From Branchiostoma lanceolatum (lineage: Eukaryota > Chordata > Leptocardii > Amphioxiformes > Branchiostomatidae), in contig NC_089724.1 in the NCBI RefSeq assembly GCF_035083965.1, positions 2,735,001-2,799,000 on the forward strand: a stretch of DNA of 64,000 bases, given 5' to 3'. Below the pieces are notes generated by a model. It was not told the DNA's origin. It did not search any database and saw nothing but the letters and a program-made list of their open reading frames with translations. The position numbers were made by a program, and so were the translations under genes. Position 1 is the stretch's first letter, and every line of letters starts with the position of its first letter. Shown here piece after piece: positions 10,801 to 21,179 of this stretch.

Positions 10801-13800
10801 GACCTATTCATTTTATTCATCTATTTATTCATTTAGATTTACCGCATTTGTGGAAGATTTTGACATAACAGGTTAACTATCACCTTTTCAAGATGTCAAC
10901 CCAGACCAGACTGTAAGGTTTTTGGACCATCGCACACCGGGGCATACCCCTACTCTATTTCGAAAAATGTGGTAGGTTCTTTTACGTGCTCCCCCAAAAA
11001 TACGGGACCTCCATTTAACGTCCTATCCGAGGGACGTCCCTAACCCTAGATGAGTTAGGTACTCATTTACACCTGAGTGAAGCGAGGAAAGTCCTTTCCC
11101 TATTAAAGGAGTCCTAAACTCCAGAAGGCGGTGTTATTTTCCACTAGATTATGTATCAATCAATACATAATCAGCCGACTTTTTACAGAATTTTGCTTGT
11201 GTTAAATTTTACAAGGTGTGTTTTTAAAACAATATGATACTCACTAAACCCCTGCAGACCCTACCAGTGTATTCCCTATGCGTAAACATACATTTTTAAA
11301 CGTGGATATTTTCGGAGTAAATGAGGGTGGTTAAGCACAATAAGAAAGCCAATTGTTGATAAGATATAAAAGAACACATAGCAAGAAGAGTTTTCTTAAC
11401 CACCCTGACATTCATAATCTAACTTTTGTCAGGCATTGTCAGGCATATTGTAAAAAACACATAGGCTGAGGGTCACCTGGGGAATTTGGTAGAATACTGA
11501 ATTCTTTGGATACGCACGGGAATAGTGAGTACTTTATCGTATACTGTAAGAAATATTCATTTCTACTTCCTAAAATTACCATCCATTGGAAAATAACTCC
11601 CCCCTCTGAACTTCAGGACTCCTTTAATGCATAGTACAGGCTGTACTCACGGGTGAGGGTGCAGTTTTTGACCGCCTCCTGCAGGCAGACCAGGTGGGCA
11701 TCCAGCGCATCACACCACCGGGTCCCTGACCCCACTGACGTCACGAACGCAGCCACACACGGGCGCAGGATCTCCATCGGGCACTCCTCCTCCTCATCTG
11801 TATATTACGAGTTGCAGAGAAGACATGAATGTCATTTACATTGGAAATCTTTGAGTGTTAATAGAAACTTTAAACTGTTTAGTAACGGAACTGTAAGAAC
11901 CTGACATCATGATAGCTAATGTTACATATATGTAGTACTGTTTGGAAAAGTATATCTTTAGCAGATTAGGATTTTATTGTTGAATCAGATAGTTTTAATA
12001 TGCTGATTGCAACACGATGGAAACTTGCAAGTATATCGATTGTAAACTACCTCACAATTCAGCCAACTAATAAGGCTGCCAGAAGGTCTGTAAAATTTGT
12101 TGTTGTTGAAATGAACCAATAAACCAGCCTACTACTACATTTCTTTCCTTCGTTCGTTCGTTCAGAACCTTGTAGTGCCTAGTGGCACATAGGGCAGAAA
12201 GTTCCCTTTTTGTTTCTGTAGCATGGTATATCTTTTGCAGGGAGGGGTTGCCAGCCCTTCCCCGCTAACGTTATCGGGTCATCTTCGCGAATACGCCCCC
12301 CCTCTTTTACGTCCCTTCCGAAACACGGTGTAGCCCCAGCCGAGATGTCCTGGCCCCATGACCTTGACCGTGGTCTCTTAGACAGACTGAAATCATTTTC
12401 GAGGGGAGATGTCTGCTTTGAATATGTTATAAGGATGAATATTGATGATTATGAAGACTCAGATGTTCAAGAAATAAGGATATGTCAAGAAGTGTTGAAC
12501 GCACGTACCTTCATCATCATCTTCACCTCTCGCTACACCTCGCTCTGCAATTTCTTCCAGCTCGTTCTCGAGTTCTCTCTCCACCTCTTCCAGCTCCTCG
12601 ACTTCCCTCTCGAGTTCCGCTTCAGCGTCCTTCAGTTCCCCCGCGGTCTCCGGATTCTGCCTCTCCTCCTCCCTCACTTCCTCCAGCTCTCTCCTGGCGT
12701 CCTCCTCTTCCTGTACCACCTGGTCCAGCTCCTCTTCCACCACCTCGCGATCGTCCATCTCATCCTCATCTTCCAGGTCGCCCATCTCATCATCATCTTC
12801 CAGGTCGTCCATCTCATCATCATCTTCATCTTCCAGGTCGTCCATCTCATCATCCTCACCATTCAGTTGGTCCATCTCATCTGCCTCCCCAGCCTCCTCT
12901 TCCCGTTGATGCTCCACATCGTCCATCTCTTGGAGCAGCTCATCTTCCGCCTCCCTTATCTCCTCCTGCTCCCTCTCCAGCTCCTCCACCTCCCGCCTGA
13001 TCTCCTCCGTCGCGTTCTCCGGAGCCTGGTCAGCCTCCTCCAGCAGCTCGTTGATCTCGTTGGTCAGCTCCTCCTCCTGCTCCTCCAAGCGGTCCATCTC
13101 GCTCCCCATCTCATCCAGTTCTCCGCCGTCATCGCCTACGTCATCGCCTTCGTCGTCCACTCCACTCAAGATGTCGTCCTCCTCTTGGACCACCTCTGAC
13201 AGTTCTTGCTCCAGTTCCTCCACCGCTTCCTCGAATTCGCGGGTGCCGTTTTCTGGAACATCTGGCAAGGCGTCCAGCATCCTCTCCAGATGCCTCTCAA
13301 GTCGTTCCCTTTCTTGTTCCAACGTCTCCAATTCATCCCGCATCGCCTGCTCGTCCATTCCCTCGTTGGGGCCCTCGCCGCCCGACATGATCGCATCCTC
13401 CTCTCTGATCAGCTCGTCCTCTTCCTCGGCGGTTTCTGTCAGTTCCTGCTCTAGTTCGTCCACGGCTTCCTGAAACTCCTCGGTGCGGTTTTCCGGTGCT
13501 CCGAGCGAGTCGTTAAACATCTGCTCGAGCTGCCTCAGTAGTCCCTCCCTCCTTTCCTCCAGGGCCTCGATCTGTTCTTCGATCCTTTGGATCTCCATTT
13601 CCTCCTCGTCATCATCCGGACCGATGTCTTCCTCTCCTCCCATCAATCCGCCCTCCTCTCTCAGTATCTCGTCCTCTTCTTGTTCCACATCGGCAAGATC
13701 CTGCATGAGCTCATCCACTGTTTCCTGGTATTCTTCGGTGCTGTTTTCTGGCACTTCGGCCGAGGCGTTCAACAGCTGTTCGAGCTGCATTGCCAGTTCT

Positions 13801-16800
13801 TCCCGCGTTTGCTCGAGCCTTGCCAGCTCTTCCTGTAGCATCTGTTCCTCTGCATTCTCTTCTTGGCCATCATCGGGCGCGATTTCGTCCAATTCCTCCG
13901 GTTCCATTTGTCCGTCCGCTCCCTCCTCGATGTCCTCACCTCCAGCCGTGATCGCATCCTCTTCCCTCCTGAGCTCGTCCTCCTCCACTGCTATTTCTGT
14001 CAGTTCCTGTTCCAATACCTGTTCCACTTCCTCCACGGTGCGATTTTCCGGCAGTTCGACAGAGCCGTTCCGCACCAGCGCGAGTTGCCTCTGTAGCTCC
14101 TCCCATCTTTCCTCCAGCGCAGCCAGCTGTTCTTCGATCATTTGAATCTCCGCTGCCTTCTCGTCCTGAATTTCGTCATCTTCCTCCTCCATTTCTTCCT
14201 CGCCTCTCATCTCTTCCTCCTCCTCCCTTCTCATCTCCTCCTCTTCCTCTTCTTCCTCCTCCTCCTCTCGCTGTTCTTCCATCATCTCTCCGAGCGACTC
14301 GATCAGTTCCTTTGCTTCCCTCTCTTCAGACGATGCTGAGGAAAAGGAAAAAAAGATTCTCTTGTTATCACCATCCTCACCTTTTTTTTAAATCTAAAAG
14401 ACAGCACTGTATTACGAATAATGACTTTGCACTTCCGAAAGCTATGTTGCATTTCCTTAACAAGTAGAGCATATTGAAATAACTTCGGTTTGATTTGACT
14501 GAACCACACTGCGTTGCCTCCATACATTGCTGTATGCTTGGGCACTGAATACAAAGTCTTTGCCTTTAACGACAGCAGAAATACTTCTTTGCCAAATCGT
14601 CAAAGAACGCAGGCATAAACTAGCCTCCTTCGCAGACTTCCTACAGCGGCGGCGTATATTTTTTGGGAAGGGGGGTGACGCTACTTCTTACACGGGCCAA
14701 GGTTCTCTAATGCCGGCAAAGGAGTTTTGCTGCCGAGGGATTTATGTCACCGAGTCGTCGTCCCTCGGCGACATAACTCCCTCGGCAGCAAAACTCCCTC
14801 GCCGGCATTACAGAACCTTGGCCCGTGTAAGAGGTCGCGTCACCCCCCTCCCCCAAATATATACGCCGCCGTTCTAGGAAGTCTGCGAAGGAGGCTAGGC
14901 ATAAACTACATTCGAAGCCGATGCTGACGACGATGCTATTGCTGCGATGGCTGCAGACTGCAGTTCGCGTAAGAAACGCATGAGGACTGCTTCGCAGCCG
15001 ACTGTTGATGATCATGAGAAGCCGGTAGTACAATGATAGATCCTAGGGACATCCAAAAACGTCTTCCCTACGCCACTAAGTGGCCAAGGGTACTAGTAAG
15101 CGACTTAGACGCGTAGTTACAACTCGGAGCTTTATCAACATACAACCGATGGTGGAGTCAAAGATGGAGACGACTGAAGTATGATGTATGATGTCATCAT
15201 TAACAAAACCAACTCTATGGCGCTAGTGGAATTGGGGTGTAACTAACTAACCGACTAACTAACTAACTAACTAACTAGCTACCAACCTTCTTCGTTCAGC
15301 TGTTGCACGAACTCGGCTGAGCAGATGCCGAGCGACTCGTAGAACAGCACGATCTCCATGAGCGCCGTCTCGTACTCCCGCACGGCGTCCACGTCGCAGT
15401 TCAGCGACTCGTTCATTGCGGTGAGGACCCTCTCGCTGATGCAGTTCGCGTGGATCTGTGGGGCAGGGATTAGATTGGATTAGACAACATTGATACAGTG
15501 GTGAAACAAATGATAATACATCGAGTATCACTTTAGAATTAGCATCATTTTTTTTTTCTTCAGCCTTACAATGATATGTCGTTCTTGGCAATGCTCTGTG
15601 TTATCACATAGTGTTATCACGCGTGCGTGTGTGTGTATGTGTGTGCGTGCGTGTGTGTGTTTGTCTGTCTGTCTGTCATCACGATAACTCAGGAATGCCT
15701 GCGTGGACTGTCTGATATTTGGTATGTGGGTAGGTCGTGCTGTATCTATGGTATGGTGTGATGATTAGCCATGTGATAGTATGCTATATAGTGTGACATG
15801 GTGTGGTGTGGTTGGTGGAATAGGGTAGGTATTGGCATATATGCGGTTCCAAAACGTAGAGTCGGTATTGCCCTGAGGAAGGTGACAGACGGTCACCGAT
15901 ACGTCGGCTGTTGTTTGTATTTGTATTTATTGACAATGAAGACGAGTCATTACACTGGGTCAGCCTAGGCAGCTCTCGCTGGTAACGACTGACCCACAAA
16001 ATAAAGACGAACATATCCTGGTTGTGAATAAAGAACCTTATCATCCAAACAAACAAACAAACAAACAAACAAACAAACAAACAAACAAACGAACCCGGAA
16101 GGCCTCGCAGATGGAGGACTCGTCCGTCCGGTTGATATGGTCCATGAGCTCGTTCCCGCAGCGCAGCAGGATCTCGTGATCACACCTTATATGGTCAAGA
16201 GCCGTGGCGTCATCGTCGTCCTCCTCATCGGCTTCCTTGGGGCCGCACATGCCTGCAGACGTCATGGAAGATGAGTATCAGGTTTCTGTTATGCTAATCA
16301 TGCACCTCCCGAATCATGCGTATCGTCTAGTGTGCTTTATACTTTTAGTAACTTTTGATAAAGCCGCTTTTTTTCCGATCCCATCGTACCATTTCAAAAT
16401 GGAATTCGTCAATGAATATTTCGGATCAATGATTTCCCTCCCATAACCTAGTCTCTACCAGACTAACTATCCGGCTAGATGGAGAATATTTGCCAGGGTT
16501 TCAATTGCTACGCGGGCGAAATGTGATCTTCACCGTGGACTGACTCTACTGGCTTATCATTCCTTTTTCTCTCGGATTATACGATCCTTACGCCCTTAAG
16601 AGGGCCTTATAGAGGCCACCCCTATCAGAGGTAGGGAAAGGAAAGTCATCTCGAACCAGTTTAGCTCAAATGAACGCAATGCACAGATGAGCTAATCTTC
16701 CACTGGTCGCGACAGAGGAGACAGACACTATGTACAATATTTACAGGTTCATTGTACCGGGGAAATTCCCTTGGCTCTTTTTGACAAGAACGATGAACAG

Positions 16801-17932
16801 CAGACCACGGCTTAACGTCCCGTCCTAAGGACTGCGATCTTTAACGGCAGCGTGCATGTCGGTGAGCGACACAGCCGGGATCGAACCCGGGGCTTCTAGT
16901 TCCAGAGGCAAGGTCGCTAACCACAGTGGACTACGCACGCTACAAGGGAACTGTAAGTAAGGCCACACCGATTTAATTTCTTGGTTAACGGATTTTTATT
17001 TAAAATAAATAAAAAATTGAAAATATTTGAAAAGGCCAGCCTTCTGTTTTCATGGATTTTTTTTCTAAAATTCTTTTTAAAAATAAAAATAAATAAAAAT
17101 CCGTTAACCAAGAAATTAAATTGGTGTGGCCTAAGTGCACATAGTTACTCACGTGGTGACAGGACGTACGGAGAATGAAGCAGCTCGAAGTACGACAGCT
17201 GACCGTCTCCTACAAGAAATACAGGAAATATGCAAGTTATTACATTACCAACTATCTAGTACTTAATTTTACTTTCATAATAGCTTTGATACGGAAGAAG
17301 GCTTTGCCCTGAGAAGCACGACAAGTGAGAACATAATTGATGACAAACTTTTTGCCCACCTATGACTGCAGCCCTACTGTTGTTTCAAACGCGAACTTAA
17401 AACCACCACGGACACGCAATTTTCTCCCTACCGCGAAATCAAATCCCCGCGAAACTAAATGCAGTTACAGTATTTCTCACCGTTGACATCGGAGTTCTAT
17501 GTGTTATGTCGAAGGGTGGTTATACTGGCTATACAGATACAGATACAGAAACTGGTGTGTTACGCCGAATGGCGGTTATACTTGCTATATATAAAAATAC
17601 AGATACAGAATCCGCGAATCGACTTATTTCTCACCGTCGACGTCGGAGTTTTGAAACATCTCCCGCAGTGCCTCCTTGTTCTTCATCTGGTCGAAGTCCT
17701 TGCTGAACCTGTCGAACTTGTCGTACATCGCCATCACGCTGTCAGGCACGACGGCAAGCAGGGATTTCCTGGGGGGGGGGGGGGGGGGGCAGCGAAAAGG
17801 GGTCAGACAAACAAGCAAGCAAACAAACCAACTAACTAACTAACAAACAAACAAAGCCAACACGCTGTCAGGCACGACGGCGAGCAGGGCTTTCCTGGGG
17901 GGAACAGGGGAGGTGGTGAGACAAACAAGAAA

Positions 17933-17963
<31 letters not shown>

Positions 17964-20881
17964 AACAAACAAGTCCTCCACTCTTTTCGGCACAACCGCT
18001 GGTACTGTGGTAGCGCTTTCCTGGGGGAAGAGCGAATATGGCAGAGACAAACAAGCAAGCAAACAAACAATAGAAAAGCAAACAAAAACAGAAGGTTACC
18101 ACGCGACCCCATCCGTCCTAAAATATCCGATGTCCAAGACATGAAATTGGTCAAAAAGTATTCCAGTAAGTTAGAACTTAGAATGACAGAAAATAACAAG
18201 AGTCTGAGGACCCAAAATCTCCATGAAATTTGTTTTTTATTTTATTTATGTTGTGTTAGGTTTGTGTATGTTATTTGTTGTTGGGTTGTTATGTTATGTT
18301 TTATCTGCTTCAGGGTGGTTGTGTTTATATTTGTTTTATGTTGTCTGTTACGCCTCAGTGCATTGGTTTCTCCTTCTCTTTTGGCTCTCATGTGTATCTC
18401 TGACACCTGGAGACATCCCGACCTTGCCTACGAAGTTGTGTAAATTATAAACAGGGACAGGGACAGCGGTTGATAGAACACAACTTTACAGGTGAATAAA
18501 AGACAGGGGTACAATAGATAAGCAGGAAAGGTTACGGGTGACCAGATCATGTCAAAGTGCTACGTAGTTACCTATAAACTGGTAGCATTGTACGTTAAAT
18601 ATATTGTGGTCCACAGTACCATTGCCAAACCATTGAGAAAATAAAGCCAGACCACAACTGGTACATGGTATGAGCAAGAAACAGCCTGTTAACAGGTCAA
18701 AGTGAATTTACACATAATCAAATGTGTGATGTGTCCTGGTTACTTCACATACCTTATGCTTTGGATCCCCATCATATATCCTTTGATCCACAGAAACTGA
18801 TCTTGACCACTTCTTTGCTATTTTCCCATATTATTCAACTGGGGTCCTCAAACATACAGACAGGCTGGAATGAGTTGCCTTACATTAAAACCATGTAAAA
18901 CTGTTCCTTTCACTACCTGCTGTCAAGCTTCTAGTCTGGTCAAATCAGTCCCTACAGACTGTTAAGCGCCAACAGCTGTTAACAACCAACAGTGGCTAAA
19001 TTGATTGATGGGCTTGGCAAGCTAAAGCCAACAGCTGTTGACCATTGACCCACTTACGCGGATATAGGATACCCGATATAGGATAGGCCAACACAGCAAA
19101 TATAGATTTCCCCATTACTTAGGCAAATTAAGTCCAATTTGCATAATTTGCACTTCATTGTATACAACCCTCTCTAAGCTACCTGCCAAGTAAATAACAT
19201 GAAAATCTGTCGCTCCTTTCTTCAGTTATTCTCCTTTGAAAATAGTTACAAACACGCCATTGCAGTTCCAGTGACACATACCAGGGGGCCCAAAATCGAC
19301 CTTGACCTTTCTCCTCCCAGCACCTACCCACATACCAAATATCATTTCAATCCATCCACACGTTCTTCAGTTATGCTGATTTTAAGCTTCCGGTGACACA
19401 TACATACAAACACGGTGACACAAACATACACACACGCGCACACACACACAAACACAATAACTTCGCATGATTTGAACTTCAGTGTGTACATCTCCATCCA
19501 ACCTACCAACGTACCAAATAACATGAAAATCTGTTGTTCCTCTCTTCAGTTAAACCCCTTTAGAACATTTTTACAAATAGGCCATTGCAGTTCCAGGGAC
19601 ACAAACCAGGGGGCCCAAAATCGACCTTGACCATTCTCCTCCCAGCGCATACCCACATACCAAATATCACTACAATCCATCTACACGTTCTACAGTTATG
19701 CTGACTTTAAGCATACGACGACACCCATGCAAACGATTTACCTCCTTACTTATGCAAATTCGGTCTCATCTGCATAGTTTGCACTTAAGTGTGTACAACT
19801 TGGTCTAACCTACCTGTGTACCAAAGAACATGACGATCTGTCCATCCACTCTTCAGTTCTTCTACATTTAAGATTTTATCAAATACGCCATTGCAGTTCC
19901 AGTCACACATGCTAGGAGGCCCAAAATCGACCTTGACCTTCCTCCACCTAACACCCACCCACATACCAAAAATCATTTCAATCCATGTACAGGTTCTACA
20001 GTTATGGTGACTTTAAGCGACCGGTGACACAAACATACACACAAACACCAAACGCAAGCAAAACAGTACTCCATGAAAAAGCCTTTTTTCATGGAGATAA
20101 CAACATGGGATCCTAACCGATAGGTGGGACAGAAATAGAATAGCTAAGCTGGAGACAGAGGTCTTAGACTTTAACGGCACCCAGAGCATTTTATGAGGCT
20201 TGAAAACTGGAAATATTCTAGTTGCTGCAATCTTATGAAATTGACATTTAAGGCCACTGTTTACCACATTTGCGTGGAGATTTCTTATCAAAAGTGTTCA
20301 AAAACGCTAAACAAATAAGCTACATGGTGATCTTTTAGTTTAATCGCCTAGTGTAAATAGACCGATACCATAGCCCCTCCCACCTCCGTCAAAACGTAGA
20401 AATGCAAAATCGAAACATCAAAATGCAAATATTTGACGGACATGCAGTCACTCTCTCATTGGTCGAACCGCTAATTGTGGTGGACAGTCAGTCTATTAGG
20501 GCTTGGATTTTCTATCAGTTCTCACCACACAACGACATCGTATCTTTGCTCCTTGAATGTCGATATGCAATGGTATAGTGTTATTGAAACTCACTCTGTG
20601 TAGGAATAACTAGAAATTGGAGTTCTTTTATTCAAGTTTCAAGTCTCATAAAATGCTCTGGATGCCTTTAACCTTAGACCACAATACACCATACTCGCTT
20701 ACTTTGTGGTTGCGTCCTGAACTTGCTGGGGCGGCTCCGTTACTGGATGAGTTTCCATGGCGCTCGCGGGCGCTGTGGTGGCGTTATGACTCTGCATCGG
20801 TGCCTCCGTTGGCAGCAGCGCAGCGCCGTCTACCGACATCAGCACGAGGGACAGGAAACACGCCACGAGAAACACACGCAT
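7856..20881 (-). CDS. Putative GPI-anchored acidic hairpin-repeat protein with EF-hand and two six-cysteine domains
   Basis: I do not recognise this gene. Ten coding exons (minus): 20881-20703, 17768-17635, 17209-17153, 16252-16095, 15455-15287, 14335-12509, 11797-11651, 10080-9923, 9243-8847 and 8028-7856. All introns are GT-AG, phases match, and the sum is 3399 nt, or 1132 residues. Seen: a signal peptide at residues 1-20; a Thr/Pro-rich linker; an EF-hand loop at 102-113 (DVDGDGQLSYFE), complete only after splicing; six-cysteine domain 1 (C147, C155, C172, C181, C196, C221); acidic hairpin repeats 233-841; six-cysteine domain 2 (C847, C855, C870, C879, C887, C913); an acidic tail with three DYSQEEE-like units (possible tyrosine sulfation); and a hydrophobic end (SAFFTLLLALAVWLM) after a small-residue GPGSDA stretch, typical of GPI signals. 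The ATG follows an acceptor (TCCACAG|ATG), so the 5' UTR is spliced. Inferred role: a calcium-binding, heavily glycosylated cell-surface spacer. Automated pipelines might call it trichohyalin-like because of composition. Confidence 0.8.
8110..8430 (-). mobile_element. Decayed SINE-like repeat in intron 9
   Basis: Shares blocks with the SINE at 29470-29785: GGGCAGTG.GTTGTTA, AGGGCACGGTA, CTTCCACGGCCTTT and CCGAA.TCGGGTACCCATT. It lies inside the last intron of the GPI-type gene and has no coding role. Confidence 0.55.
10485..10800. repeat. GC-rich unclassified repeat in intron 7
   Basis: A sharply GC-rich island (CGGCGGCCGGGCCCC, CCCGGCCGGGCCC) inside an otherwise AT-rich intron between the second cysteine-domain exons. 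Many CCCGG/CCGGG blocks allow self-pairing. It looks like a non-autonomous repeat and no ORF is supported. Confidence 0.4.
10915..11110 (-). mobile_element. SINE-like fragment
   Basis: Contains GGTTCTTTTACGTGCT, GGGACCTCCATTTAACGTC, TATCCGAGGGACGTC and ACACCTGAGTGAAGCGAGG, in the same order as the fuller copy at 22975-23370. Antisense copy in intron 7 of the GPI-type gene. Confidence 0.65.
12509..14335 (-). CDS. Giant exon 6 encoding glycosylated acidic hairpin repeats
   Basis: One 1827-nt exon, phases 1 to 1, codes for residues 233-841. After an almost pure Glu/Arg/Met tract, five ~80-100 residue units follow at 14150-13848, 13847-13599, 13598-13359, 13358-13107 and 13106-12861. A DEMDDLED-type minirepeat (12860-12741) and a decayed sixth unit (12740-12528) come next. 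Each good unit is helix (xxxLEExxEELxxQLE), a short turn with PEN(R/S/G/A)T, then a second helix (EEL.Q.L.E...EEDE). The PENxT asparagines are residues 330, 430, 515, 595 and 673. Three units add an NxS sequon just before (322, 422, 507). Unit six reads NPETAGE, so the sequon is gone. Inference: antiparallel coiled-coil hairpins with N-glycans at each turn. The high glutamate content is real coding bias, since the opposite-strand long ORFs are only its shadow. Confidence 0.85.
14611..14906. mobile_element. Long fold-back MITE in intron 5
   Basis: Inverted arms start GCCTCCTTCGCAGACTTCCT and end with its complement, pairing through CGGCGGCGTATAT, GGGGGGTGACG, ACACGGGCCAAGGTTCT and CGAGGGA near the centre (about 14760). 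AGGCATAAACTA occurs directly at both borders (14611 and 14897), which looks like a target-site duplication. Confidence 0.8.
15873..15905 (+). repeat. Hammerhead-like repeat motif (variant)
   Basis: CTGAGGA, then a perfect GGTGAC/GTCACC stem, then GATACGTC. It resembles the CTGANGA-stem-GAAACGTC signature of the repeats at 30591, 30753, 39056, 49137 and 50849, with one change in the GAAA block. It lies in intron 4 of the GPI-type gene. Catalytic activity is not implied. Confidence 0.45.
15910..16094 (-). mobile_element. Retroposon tail abutting the exon-4 donor
   Basis: The intron after exon 4 begins CCGG|GTTCGTTTGTTTG, so the 5' splice site lies in a (GTTT)n tract of about ten units. This continues into ~130 nt resembling a LINE 3' end. 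The same arrangement opens the extra introns of dermatopontin genes A and B. Confidence 0.55.
16795..16945 (-). mobile_element. tRNA-derived SINE, antisense
   Basis: On the minus strand, CCCCGGGTTCGATCCC is a clear pol III B box. An A-box-like AGCGACC lies just upstream, next to a GTAGTCCACTGTGG start. It sits in the intron between exons 3 and 4. I do not call it a functional tRNA because no cloverleaf acceptor stem is evident. Confidence 0.6.
16958..17134. mobile_element. Fold-back MITE, TAAGGCCACACC family (copy 1)
   Basis: Arms starting TAAGGCCACACCGATTTAAT are mirrored at the right end (ATTAAATTGGTGTGGCCTAA). The arms are about 60 bp and include TTGGTTAACGGATTTTTATT. Its right end is only 19 bp from the GPI-gene EF-hand exon (17153-17209), so it sits right against the intron 3 donor. 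Confidence 0.85.
17853..18032 (-). pseudogene. Two decayed copies of the exon-2 acceptor junction
   Basis: Upstream of real exon 2 (17635-17768) are two partial copies of its 5' end including the CCCCCAG acceptor, at about 17853-17898 and 17990-18022. Copy one encodes KALLAVVPDSV against KSLLAVVPDSV in the real exon. Copy two is frameshifted but keeps AVVPKRV. They are separated by (CAAA)n and (GACA)n tracts. Each offers a decoy 3' splice site, but neither copy has a downstream donor. Confidence 0.75.
19140..20035. repeat. Three tandem ~300-bp units in intron 1
   Basis: Units begin near 19140, 19440 and 19755. Each contains GCCATTGCAGTTCCAG, GGCCCAAAATCGACCTTGACC, CACATACCAAA.ATCA and TTATGCTGATTTTAAGC. 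Short ACAC-rich stretches lie between them. It is noncoding and lies in the long first coding intron of the GPI-type gene. Confidence 0.75.
20171..20671. mobile_element. TTAA-flanked MITE, TTAAAGGCA family (intact copy)
   Basis: A 501-bp element bounded by TTAA. The left end TTAACGGCACCCAGAGCATT and right end AATGCTCTGGATGCCTTTAA form an inverted repeat of about 30 bp that includes TTTTATGAG. It is the best-preserved copy (others 3514-4006 and 4660-6102). It ends only ~30 bp from the donor of the signal-peptide exon. Confidence 0.85.
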
Positions 20882-20979
20882 CTGTGGATTGAAAACAACA
20901 AAAAATGTAGTTCGTAAGTGACAATGAAAGACTATGCAAGAATGCATTGATGTGTGTTAGGAAGTTCGATGTGATACAG

Positions 20980-21179
20980 TACTGTAAATGCAGAAATGTT
21001 CGCGGTGGTTTCATGCTCGCGACCGTTTCACCGCGAACTTTAAACCACCGCGAACATTTTTGTCCAATAATGTAGCAGCATGTGACTATAGCGCTGCCTA
21101 GAACTTAAAAACACCGCAAACACACCATTTCACCACAGTGCGAAATAAAAACCACGCGAACTTAAATTCATTTACAGTA
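20980..21179. mobile_element. TA-flanked MITE with ACTGTAAATG ends
   Basis: TACTGTAAATGCAG on the left is mirrored by TTCATTTACAGTA on the right. The interior has several GTTCGCGGTGG / CCACCGCGAAC blocks that can fold. Size is about 200 bp and TA flanks suit a Tc1/mariner-type mover (inference). Degenerate relatives are at about 7686-7830 and 27030-27200. It lies just upstream of the signal-peptide exon. Confidence 0.7.

Noticed and set aside
12345-14339. Long plus-strand Leu-, Ser- and Pro-rich frames opposite the acidic exon
   Set aside because: They mirror GAG/GAA-rich codons of the minus-strand exon. Splice sites, phases and repeat structure all support the minus strand only.
16860-16930. 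Possible tRNA gene on minus
   Set aside because: Has a B box and A-box-like motif but no convincing acceptor stem or anticodon arm; fits a tRNA-derived SINE.
17836-18199. Frames of 88-119 residues rich in CLFVCL on minus
   Set aside because: Translations of (CAAA)n and (GACA)n tracts together with exon-2 junction copies; no complete exon.
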